A stretch of 24,700 nt of DNA from Dyella_B sp035277725 (GTDB lineage Bacteria > Pseudomonadota > Gammaproteobacteria > Xanthomonadales > Rhodanobacteraceae): assembly GCF_035277725.1 (NCBI RefSeq), contig NZ_DATEJY010000047.1:1-24700 (forward strand), read 5' to 3'. Positions within the stretch are counted from its first letter, which is position 1. Each line of letters starts with the position of its first letter. The notes beneath the pieces were generated by a model, which was not told the origin of the DNA, made no database searches, and saw only the letters and a program-made list of their open reading frames with translations. This document shows positions 1-6,602 of this stretch, piece after piece. The translations under genes were made by a program, and so were the position numbers.

Positions 1-518
1 TCGTGCCAGGGCGCCGATTCCGCCAGTTCGCCACGGCGCAGCAGCATGTAGCTCATCGCCACGGCTTTCAATTGCAAGGCGATGTACGGAACGATGCCCA
101 CCAGCACCACGCACGTCACCAAGGCGGCGAGCCCGGCGTGCCGGCCCAGGCGCACCACGATCAAGTCGGCAATGGAACCGGCGTTGTACTCGCGCGCCAG
201 CTGCACCAGCTTGCGCAACACCGACACCGCGAACAGATACATCAGGATCGCGCCCACGAACGTCGGCGGCAGCCACCAGCCGGAACGGCTCGCCTGCGTG
301 ACCGTGCCGTAGAAGGTCCACGACGTGCAGTGAATCGCCAGCGACAGCGCATAGACGATCGCCCAGCGTTTTTCGAACAAATGAGGACGGCGTTCGCCGG
401 TAAGCGCGACGCCGAACAGCAGGCCCAGCCAGATCAGCGCGGCGGTGGCGATCAGGCCGGCGCTCAGCATGGGAATGGCTTGCGCAGGCTTGGGCGAGGC
501 CTGCGTTTCCACAGGCAT
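1..518 (-). CDS. Sodium/solute-symporter-domain sensor histidine kinase, N-terminal part (CbrA/CrbS-like)
   Basis: The frame is open through the left edge, so only about 172 N-terminal residues are visible. They form hydrophobic helices of the sodium:solute symporter (SSF) fold found at the N-terminus of CbrA/CrbS/MxtR-type kinases. Recognisable pieces are YALSLAIHCTSWTFYGTV (about residue 50), an AGSIADLIVVRLGR stretch, and VGIVPYIALQLKAVAMSY (about 135-155). In this family the SSF domain is followed by PAS, HisKA, HATPase and sometimes receiver domains that control carbon or acetate use. Those domains lie outside the window, so a plain SSF transporter is not excluded. Start choice is uncertain: ATG at 518 sits just after a decayed REP element without a Shine-Dalgarno sequence, and the in-frame ATG at 470 also lacks one. 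The gene lies downstream of the PHB depolymerase on the same strand. Confidence 0.75.
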   Translation of the reverse strand, partial: MPVETQASPKPAQAIPMLSAGLIATAALIWLGLLFGVALTGERRPHLFEKRWAIVYALSLAIHCTSWTFYGTVTQASRSGWWLPPTFVGAILMYLFAVSVLRKLVQLAREYNAGSIADLIVVRLGRHAGLAALVTCVVLVGIVPYIALQLKAVAMSYMLLRRGELAESAPWH

Positions 519-522
519 GGCG

Positions 523-556
523 ATGTTGGAGTCCGCGTGCGCTCACCCCAACCTAC
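523..556 (-). repeat. Decayed single GTAG REP element with expanded loop
   Basis: On the minus strand GTAG is followed by GTTGGGGT and, after a 12-nt loop, ACTCCAAC. This is the usual stem with one mismatch and a loop longer than the normal 4 nt. It stands alone, without an inverted partner. It lies between the depolymerase stop (577) and the kinase start (518), so it would be in the kinase 5' leader. Confidence 0.6.
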
Positions 557-576
557 GTGGCATCGGCTGTGCCGTA

Positions 577-1602
577 TCAATGGCGTATGGGCAATCCCAG
601 GCTTTTTACGGCATTGACCACCCATCGCGGCTGCACGCCCTGCCGCGTGTCGTAGTTGCTGCCCGAATAGCCCCACCAGTCCCAGCATGCCTGCGGATTC
701 AACGGCGCAAAACTAGCCCGCGTCTGAGGATACAGGATGACCACGTCGTAGACGTCGGCCCAGCGATTGAAGCCGGCATCCTTCACGAACGCCTGCCCCA
801 CCGCATCGGCGTTCTGCTTGCAACCGTGGAAGGCCACCAGCAAACCGCAACGCTTGCCGGCCGCGCAATCGGGCGGCACGTAGAGATAGCCGGTGGATGC
901 GAGCCATGCATCCGCACCGCCCGGCTTCAGCGCATCCTGATCGAAGCGCTGCAAATTGCCGCGTGCCTCGGCTGCTGCATGCGGTGCGTGCCCGAACAGA
1001 TGCGTGAAGACTGCGCCTGCGGCATCGAAGCCGCAGTGCCCCAGATAAGGCGAAACGGATTTACCGCAGTCATCGCCCGTGGCCGCGATCGGCAGATTAT
1101 GTGCAAAGGCGCGCTGACCGTCGTCATCCACCTGCAGGCCGGATAGCCCTGACTCGTTGCGCAAGGCTTCGTAGAAATGCGCACCTGCTTCCGCCACCAC
1201 CGGCGCCACGACAGCGTCTTGCGTGCCGTGCAGCAGGTAGACACGGCCGTGTGCGAGTTCTTTCAGCGGACCCGTTTCTCCGCTGGCCGCACGCTGCTTT
1301 GTCGCCTTCACCAAGGCGGCAACATCCGGCGCAGGCTGGCCTTTCATGCAAGCGCTCAACGCCGTTTGCAGCTTACCTTCGGCGCACCCGTAAGGGCCGC
1401 CGGCGATCAAGGCCGCGTTCGGGAACAATTCCGGATAGGCGATCTGCATTTGCGTCGCCATGTAAGCGCCGGAGGAAAGTCCAGCCACGGCCACGCGTGA
1501 GGCGTCGAGCTTGAACTTGGGCAATGGCTGGGCGGCATCGTCTGCGTATACCGCGCCTGCCACCAACATCAAACCCATGCACAGAGTGCCGATCAAACGC
1601 AT
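577..1602 (-). CDS. Exported type II polyhydroxybutyrate depolymerase-like esterase
   Basis: 341 aa alpha/beta hydrolase with a Sec signal peptide (residues 1-20, cleavage after AVYA). The lipase box GLSSG carries the probable nucleophile Ser44. Asp129 in LLHGTQD and His168 in AFAHNLP are the likely triad partners. The oxyanion-hole motif VAFHGCKQ with His259 lies C-terminal to the lipase box. That order is the circularly permuted type II arrangement of extracellular PHB depolymerases; type I has the oxyanion His first. The protein ends soon after the catalytic domain, with no linker or substrate-binding domain, so it may act on amorphous or oligomeric PHB, or on another polyester or aryl ester. 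The start is supported by GAGGGA 9 nt upstream. It follows the TonB receptor gene on the same strand, separated by a REP pair. The esterase fold is clear; PHB as substrate is inferred. Confidence 0.82.
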   Translation of the reverse strand: MRLIGTLCMGLMLVAGAVYADDAAQPLPKFKLDASRVAVAGLSSGAYMATQMQIAYPELFPNAALIAGGPYGCAEGKLQTALSACMKGQPAPDVAALVKATKQRAASGETGPLKELAHGRVYLLHGTQDAVVAPVVAEAGAHFYEALRNESGLSGLQVDDDGQRAFAHNLPIAATGDDCGKSVSPYLGHCGFDAAGAVFTHLFGHAPHAAAEARGNLQRFDQDALKPGGADAWLASTGYLYVPPDCAAGKRCGLLVAFHGCKQNADAVGQAFVKDAGFNRWADVYDVVILYPQTRASFAPLNPQACWDWWGYSGSNYDTRQGVQPRWVVNAVKSLGLPIRH

Positions 1603-1617
1603 GACTTCATTCCCTCA

Positions 1618-1681
1618 GTAGGCTGGGATGAAATCCCAGCATCGCCATTCCCATCCATGCTGGGATTTCATCCCAGCCTAC
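1618..1681. repeat. REP inverted pair, GCTGGGAT subfamily
   Basis: Each arm is GTAG followed by the hairpin GCTGGGAT / ATCCCAGC with a 3-nt loop. The arms at 1618-1642 and 1657-1681 are inverted copies. The architecture is that of the main family (GTAG, 8-bp stem, inverted partner) but with a different stem sequence. It lies 9 bp past the TonB receptor stop codon and upstream of the depolymerase gene. Confidence 0.88.
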
Positions 1682-1690
1682 GCTGCATAT

Positions 1691-3913
1691 CTAGAACGCA
1701 TATTTCGCCGACAACGTCACCATCCGCGGTGGCCCATAGAAGCCCGTCACGATGCCCAGCGCCGCAATGTTATAGCCCGTCGTGCGATACGACTTGTTAC
1801 CCAAATTGGTACCTTGCAAGCTGATCGACCACGGCTGATCGATCTGCCAGATCAGGCCCGCGTTGAGCAAGCCATACGAACCCTGCCTGATCAACGGCGA
1901 CAACGTCGTCTCCGGCCACACAGAGGTCTGATACTGATAATTCAAGCGCGCATTCAAATCGCCATGCGCACCCAGCGAAAAACTCCGCTGCAGCGTCAAC
2001 CCGCCCGACCATTTCGGTGCATTGGTGAAGAACTGCGTGTTGGCGATATTCACGCCACCACTGAGGAATTCGGTGTACTTGGTATGCAGGTAGGCGAAGT
2101 TGCCGCTGAGCGTCCACGCCTGCGAGGGATACCACGCAAACTCCTCTTCGAAGCCGTCGATATGGCCCCTGCCTGCGTTGGTGAAGTCGCCGAAGAAACC
2201 TTGCGTGCCGTTCGGCAGCGTGTATGAGGTAAACACCGACAGCTGGATGTTCGAGTACGTGTTGTGGAACACCGCCGAGTTCAGCATCAGCTTGTCATCG
2301 AAGAAACTCATCTTGCTGCCCAGTTCGTAGGACTGCACTTTCTCGTCCTGGATCGGGCGGCAGGATTCGGGAATCGCCGCGCAGTTGGCGCGGATGTTGT
2401 AGCCGCCCGAGTGGAAGCCTTCGCTGTAGCTGCCGTAGAGTTTTATCTGCTCGTTCACCGTGTAATCGAGCGACACCTTCGGCGACACGTTGTGCGACGA
2501 ATGCGAGCCGGTGAAATTCGCCAGTGTGCCGATCGGGGTGCTGAACGCGCCATCCGCATACAGGTAGTTCTGGATGATCGCCGTCTTCCTTTCGTCGGTC
2601 GCGCGCACGCCCACGTCCAGGCTCCACGACGAGCTGATATCCCAGGTGAAGTCGCCATAGGCCGCATAACTGCGCGTACCCATGCTGCCGCCGGTGCTGC
2701 CGTATTCGGAAAAACCCAAAGTGCTGTAGGGCGGCGAACCCAGAAACACGTTGTGGATTTCGCCGTCCGCCGAACCGTTGAAGTAATACAGGCCCATCAC
2801 ACCATGCACCGCGCCGCCGGAATCGTAGTTCGCCTGGATTTCCTGACTGAACTGGTGATCTTTATAGATCGCACCGACGTCGGCCACCGCCACCGGCAAG
2901 GTATCGAAATCGATATTGCTGTCCGTCTTGGAACTGCGATAGGCCGTGATGGATTTCAACGTCCAATCCGAGCTGACAATCCAGTTCAAGGTCAGCGCCG
3001 CGCCCTTCATCTTGGTCCAGTTGAGCTGCGGCATGCCGCTGCGCGTGTTGTAGTCGCTGCCTAGCGGCTGGTACTGCGGGTAGAACGAATTGGGCTCCAG
3101 CATCTTTGCGCCGCGCGGATTGGAGTTGTCGTGCATGCCGTCGATTTCCAACTGCGCATTGAAGTTCTGCGTCGGAAAGAAACCCAGCGTGCCGCGCGCC
3201 GCATTGGTGTTCTTGTTGCCGTTGCGGCTGCCGGTGAGGATGTCGCTGCCGAAGCCGTTGTTGTGCTCGCTGGCCACCGCCACGCGTCCACGCCATACAC
3301 CGTCGGCCGAAGCACCACCCACCGCGGCCTTTACATCCTTCTCGCCATGCGTACCGGCGGTCACATCCACCGAACCTTCGGTCTTCGTCGGCAATGGTTT
3401 GGACACGTATTTGATCGCACCGCCGATGGTGTTCTTGCCGTACAGCGTGCCTTGTGGACCGCGCAGCACTTCAATGCGATCCACGTCGAACACATCCAGC
3501 AAAGTGCCTTGCGGGCGCGCCATGTACACATCATCGAGATAAATGCCGACCGCGGGATCGAAACCCCAGGTGGGATCGGCCTGGCCTAAGCCGCGGATAT
3601 AGGCAGTGAGCGTGGTGTTGGAACCGCGCGCCGCATAAATCTGCAGATCCGGCACCTTGCCCTGCAGATCGCTCAGGTCTTGCACGTTCTGGTTGTAGAG
3701 CGATTGCGAGGTGAAGGCGCTGACCGCGATCGGCACATCCTGCAGGGTTTCTTCGCGTTTACGCGCAGTGACAGTGATCTGATCGAGCTTCTTCGGGTTG
3801 CTGCCCTGGCTCGTCTGGTTGGGGTCGGCCGTGTTGGTGGTTTGCTGTGCGTACAACGGTGCGGCGCAGGCCAAACTCAAACCAATGGCCAGACTCAAAT
3901 GGCTACGCTTCAT
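1691..3913 (-). CDS. TonB-dependent outer-membrane receptor
   Basis: 740 aa from the ATG at 3913, which has GAGGGGAG upstream; an in-frame ATG at 3991 is less likely because the signal peptide starts at 3913. Signal peptide residues 1-22 (APLYA|QQ). The plug domain begins LDQITVTARKREETLQDVPIAVSAF and contains IRGLG, GIYLDDVY and DRIEVLRGPQGTLYGKNTIGGAI. The C-terminal beta-barrel ends in an aromatic residue (KYAF), as expected for Omp85-assembled barrels. Such receptors take up ligands too large or scarce for porins, powered by TonB/ExbBD. The ligand cannot be read from sequence. The position upstream of a secreted depolymerase and divergent from a hydroxybutyrate-type permease suggests a polyester-derived oligomer, but this is inference. 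Confidence 0.93.
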   Translation of the reverse strand: MKRSHLSLAIGLSLACAAPLYAQQTTNTADPNQTSQGSNPKKLDQITVTARKREETLQDVPIAVSAFTSQSLYNQNVQDLSDLQGKVPDLQIYAARGSNTTLTAYIRGLGQADPTWGFDPAVGIYLDDVYMARPQGTLLDVFDVDRIEVLRGPQGTLYGKNTIGGAIKYVSKPLPTKTEGSVDVTAGTHGEKDVKAAVGGASADGVWRGRVAVASEHNNGFGSDILTGSRNGNKNTNAARGTLGFFPTQNFNAQLEIDGMHDNSNPRGAKMLEPNSFYPQYQPLGSDYNTRSGMPQLNWTKMKGAALTLNWIVSSDWTLKSITAYRSSKTDSNIDFDTLPVAVADVGAIYKDHQFSQEIQANYDSGGAVHGVMGLYYFNGSADGEIHNVFLGSPPYSTLGFSEYGSTGGSMGTRSYAAYGDFTWDISSSWSLDVGVRATDERKTAIIQNYLYADGAFSTPIGTLANFTGSHSSHNVSPKVSLDYTVNEQIKLYGSYSEGFHSGGYNIRANCAAIPESCRPIQDEKVQSYELGSKMSFFDDKLMLNSAVFHNTYSNIQLSVFTSYTLPNGTQGFFGDFTNAGRGHIDGFEEEFAWYPSQAWTLSGNFAYLHTKYTEFLSGGVNIANTQFFTNAPKWSGGLTLQRSFSLGAHGDLNARLNYQYQTSVWPETTLSPLIRQGSYGLLNAGLIWQIDQPWSISLQGTNLGNKSYRTTGYNIAALGIVTGFYGPPRMVTLSAKYAF

Positions 3914-4107
3914 GTCTCCCCTCGCATTGACGTGCATCCGCCCACGGATGTCGATGTTGCGCAGCTTAGGCAAGGGGTGGATGGGTGACACTTGTACCTT
4001 CGTACAGTGCCGTTGTGCGTGGGCCTACCTGGATACTCGTTGCATCCCTCGTTTCCAGAAGAGACAGGTATCTGCACACTTGGGTCAATGTCCATACATG
4101 CGTTGCC

Positions 4108-4225
4108 GTCATTCCGGCGCAGGCCGGAATCCAGTTTGAATACGTCGTGCGAAGCACTCAGAACCTTATATTTCGTGTGCTTCGCACGACAGGTTTCACT
4201 GGATTCCGGCCTGCGCCGGAATGAC
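4108..4225. repeat. 118-bp MITE-like inverted repeat, copy 1
   Basis: The terminal arms 4108-4135 and 4198-4225 are perfect 28-bp inverted copies starting GTCATTCCGGC. Each arm is itself a hairpin (ATTCCGGC / GCCGGAAT, 4-nt loop). A second inverted pair of 14 bp, GTCGTGCGAAGCAC, lies inside (4144-4157 with 4177-4190). A copy of the same 118-bp length is at 23580. No coding capacity. It occupies the middle of the 401-bp gap 3914-4314 between the divergent TonB receptor and permease. The rest of that gap must hold both promoters, but I see no convincing -35/-10 pair. Confidence 0.88.
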
Positions 4226-4314
4226 GCCGAGGCGCGGCGGGCTTACACCGGCAAGATGCAGATGGCATGGAGTGACGCGACGCGTCGCTGAGTAGATCAA
4301 CAAGGAATAACGCA

Positions 4315-5712
4315 ATGGCTTTTCTCATCGTGCTGGCAGCCCTGTGCTTCCTGATGCTGGCAGCGTATCGCGGCTACAGCGTGATCCTGTTTGCGCCGAT
4401 CGCCGCACTCGGCGCGGTGCTGCTGACCGATCCATCCTTGGTCGCGCCGATGTTCACCGGCTTGTTCATGGACAAGATGGTGGGCTTTCTCAAGCTCTAC
4501 TTTCCGGTGTTCATGCTCGGCGCGGTGTTCGGCAAGGTGATCGAGCTGTCCGGTTTTTCCAAAGCCATCGTCGCTTCCACCATCGGGCTGGTCGGCCGCA
4601 GCCGCGCGATGCTTTCCATCGTACTGGTGTGCGCGCTGCTTACCTACGGCGGCGTGTCGTTGTTTGTGGTGGTGTTCGCGGTGTATCCATTTGCGGTGGA
4701 GCTGTTTCGCGAATCGAATATTCCCAAGCGGTTGATTCCGGGAACGATCGCGCTCGGCGCCTTTACCTTCACCATGGATTCGCTGCCGGGCACGCCGCAG
4801 ATCCAGAACATCATTCCCACCGCGTTTTTCGGTACCACCGCATGGGCAGCGCCGTGGCTCGGCAGCCTGGGCGCATTGTTCATTCTGATCGTGGGGATGC
4901 TCTATCTCGACTCACGTCGTCGCAAAGCCGCTGCGGCCGGCGAAGGCTATGGCGATAACCTGATCAACGAGCCGGCACCCTTCGATGGCAGCAAGTTGGT
5001 GCATCCGTTGATCGCGCTGTTGCCGTTGGTGCTCGTTGGCGTTGCCAATTTGCTGTTTACGCATTGGATTCCGCGCCGCTACGGCCCCACGCAATCGTTC
5101 GTACCGGCGGTGATCGGCAATCCGCCGCCAGTGGTGCAGGAAGTGTCGAAGGTGGCCGCCATATGGGCCGTGGAAGGCGCACTGCTGCTGGGCATCCTGT
5201 GCGTGCTGCTGTTTGCTTGGCGGCCCGTGACCAAGCATTTCGCCGAAGGCAGCAAGGCCGCAGTAAGCGGTGCATTGCTTGCTTCGATGAATACCGCCTC
5301 CGAATATGGCTTCGGCGCCGTGATCGCCGCACTGCCCGGTTTTCGCGTGGTGGCCGATGCCTTGCGTGCCGTACCCGATCCGCTGGTCAACGAAGCTGTC
5401 TCGGTGACGGCGCTCGCCGGCATCACCGGTTCCGCATCGGGTGGCATGAGCATCGCTTTAGCCGCGATGGCCGATACCTTCGTGCAGAACGCCAAGGCCG
5501 CGGGCATCCCGATGGACGTACTGCATCGCGTGGCTGCGATGGCTTCCGGCGGCATGGATACGTTGCCGCACAATGGCGCGGTGATCACCTTGTTGGCGGT
5601 AACGGGACTGACGCACCGGCAGTCGTATCGCGACATTTTCGCTGTGACGCTGATCAAGACGGCGGCGGTGTTCGTGGTGATCGGCGTGTATTACCTCACC
5701 GGCCTCGCGTAG
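4315..5712 (+). CDS. GntP-family permease, probably D-3-hydroxybutyrate type
   Basis: 465 aa integral inner-membrane protein with about 12 hydrophobic segments. Diagnostic stretches are AAYRGYSVILFAPIAALGAVLLTDP (residues 17-41), LLTYGGVSLFVVVFAVYPFA, SLPGTPQIQNIIPTAFFGTT and, near the C-terminus, MASGGMDTLPHNGAVITLLAVTG. These place it in the gluconate:H+ symporter (GntP) family, which also carries 3-hydroxybutyrate and other small hydroxy acids. From memory the sequence is closest to proteins annotated as D-beta-hydroxybutyrate permease, and the nearby PHB depolymerase fits that. Start supported by AAGGAA 8 nt upstream. The stop TAG (5710-5712) is part of the GTAG of the REP pair that follows. 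Gluconate or another hydroxy acid remains possible. Confidence 0.88.
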   Translation: MAFLIVLAALCFLMLAAYRGYSVILFAPIAALGAVLLTDPSLVAPMFTGLFMDKMVGFLKLYFPVFMLGAVFGKVIELSGFSKAIVASTIGLVGRSRAMLSIVLVCALLTYGGVSLFVVVFAVYPFAVELFRESNIPKRLIPGTIALGAFTFTMDSLPGTPQIQNIIPTAFFGTTAWAAPWLGSLGALFILIVGMLYLDSRRRKAAAAGEGYGDNLINEPAPFDGSKLVHPLIALLPLVLVGVANLLFTHWIPRRYGPTQSFVPAVIGNPPPVVQEVSKVAAIWAVEGALLLGILCVLLFAWRPVTKHFAEGSKAAVSGALLASMNTASEYGFGAVIAALPGFRVVADALRAVPDPLVNEAVSVTALAGITGSASGGMSIALAAMADTFVQNAKAAGIPMDVLHRVAAMASGGMDTLPHNGAVITLLAVTGLTHRQSYRDIFAVTLIKTAAVFVVIGVYYLTGLA

Positions 5713-5782
5713 GTTGGGGTGCGAACCCCGACAGGCCGGCGCTTGCGTGCATCCCGATGCTGGGGTTCGCACCCCAACCTAC
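5709..5782. repeat. REP inverted pair, GTTGGGGT family
   Basis: GTAG plus the hairpin GTTGGGGT-GCGA-ACCCCGAC on the left, and the inverted copy ending CTAC on the right. The left GTAG supplies the permease stop codon. Confidence 0.92.
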
Positions 5783-5846
5783 GACGCGCTTGCGATCGTC
5801 ATGCACGCCGGGCAAGCTTGCGCGTTTTCACCATGCGGAGCCGCCC

Positions 5847-6125
5847 ATGTCCAAGCAAACGAACATCCTGCAAATCCTTCCCGCCAACGGCTGGGTTGCC
5901 GTCTACGACGAGGCCGGCGAAGAAAGCGCCGCCACCCTGGTCTGCTTCGCCCTGGTGGAAACCCTCGACGGCGGCAACAAGGCCCAGGCCGTGCGCCCGA
6001 TGTGCGCCGACGGCAAGCACATCGTCTTCGCCGACGACGCTGCCAACTTCGTGCGCGTCGAAGAGCTGGCGGAGTTCGAGGAAGACGAAGAGGACGAGGA
6101 AGAAGAAGTCGAAGAGGACGCCTGA
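5847..6125 (+). CDS. Small protein of unknown function with acidic C-terminal tail
   Basis: 92 aa. The first 70 residues look like a compact domain (ILQILPANGWVAVYDEAGEESAATLVCFALVE at residues 7-38, then VRPMCADGKHIVFADDAANFVRVEEL). The last 20 or so residues are almost all Glu/Asp. There is no signal peptide or membrane segment. GCGGAG lies just upstream of the ATG. Coding quality is supported by strong third-position G/C preference and a stop just before a REP element. The acidic tail could mediate binding to a basic partner or mimic nucleic acid, but no function is recognised. It is flanked by REP pairs on both sides and probably transcribed alone. Confidence 0.72.
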   Translation: MSKQTNILQILPANGWVAVYDEAGEESAATLVCFALVETLDGGNKAQAVRPMCADGKHIVFADDAANFVRVEELAEFEEDEEDEEEEVEEDA

Positions 6126-6126
6126 G

Positions 6127-6199
6127 GCAGGTTGGGGTGCGAACCCCAACATCGCATCTCCCTCGGCATAAGGATGTTGGGGTTCGCACCCCAACCTAC
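6127..6199. repeat. REP inverted pair, GTTGGGGT family
   Basis: Left arm has GCAG in place of GTAG, then the usual hairpin with GCGA loop; the right arm is canonical and ends CTAC. It begins 1 nt after the TGA stop of the acidic-tail protein. It opens the 477-bp gap 6126-6602 before typA, which otherwise holds two single REP-like arms, a GC-rich repeat and a -10 box, and no convincing gene. Confidence 0.9.
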
Positions 6200-6229
6200 G
6201 CCCTACGAAAGAGCATCGGAACCACAAGC

Positions 6230-6255
6230 ATGCTGGGATTGCCATCCCAGCCTAC
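6230..6255 (-). repeat. Single REP element, GCTGGGAT subfamily
   Basis: On the minus strand GTAG is followed by GCTGGGAT, a 4-nt loop (GGCA) and ATCCCAGC. It matches the pair at 1618-1681 but has no inverted partner here. Confidence 0.7.
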
Positions 6256-6388
6256 GAGAGCAAGCGAGTTGGCGACACACGCATCGCTAGCCGCCCGCGC
6301 AGGACGCGCGCCTGCTCTTCCGGGCCTCATCGGGTGCGGTGAAGGGCCTGCACCCCTCCCCGGATGCAGCATGAAGCCCGGGCACAAG

Positions 6389-6432
6389 CATGGCGACGGT
6401 GGGGTTCGGCTTCGCGTCACCGCCAACCTGCG
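6389..6432 (-). repeat. Decayed REP arm with expanded loop
   Basis: Read on the minus strand it runs GCAGGTTGG...GTGACGCGAAGCCGAACCCCA...CGTCGCCATGC. This resembles the expanded-loop copy at 523-556, including the flanking GCCATGC. Several mismatches; a degenerate relative rather than a functional element. Confidence 0.4.
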
Positions 6433-6462
6433 CGGCACCGAAAAGCCTCCACGCAAGAACAG

Positions 6463-6495
6463 CCCCTCACCCCGGCCCTCTCCCCGGCGGCGAGG
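6463..6495. repeat. Short GC-rich intergenic repeat (GAGAGGGCCGGGGTGAGG type)
   Basis: The run CCCCTCACCCCGGCCCTC and its continuation into a CCCCGG...CGAGG segment matches a short repeat type I recognise from intergenic DNA of many proteobacteria. Only one copy is in this window, so repeat status rests on memory. Confidence 0.35.
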
Positions 6496-6533
6496 AAGTT
6501 CAAACGACGCAAGCAACCTGTCACATAACCCCG

Positions 6534-6539
6534 TATAAT
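6534..6539 (+). promoter_or_regulatory. Probable -10 box of the typA promoter
   Basis: Perfect TATAAT 64 bp upstream of the typA ATG. No good -35 is present at 16-18 bp, so the assignment rests on the -10 and on position in the gap. Confidence 0.45.
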
Positions 6540-6602
6540 CCACAGGTTAACCCTGACCGAAACTATCGCGGCGGCCCTACGGCCCGCCCACCTCCGGCAC
6601 TC

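Noticed and set aside
3..617. Plus-strand open frames over 1-600, rich in Arg, His and Gln
   Set aside because: Composition is that of an antisense shadow; the minus strand carries a recognisable SSF-domain sequence.
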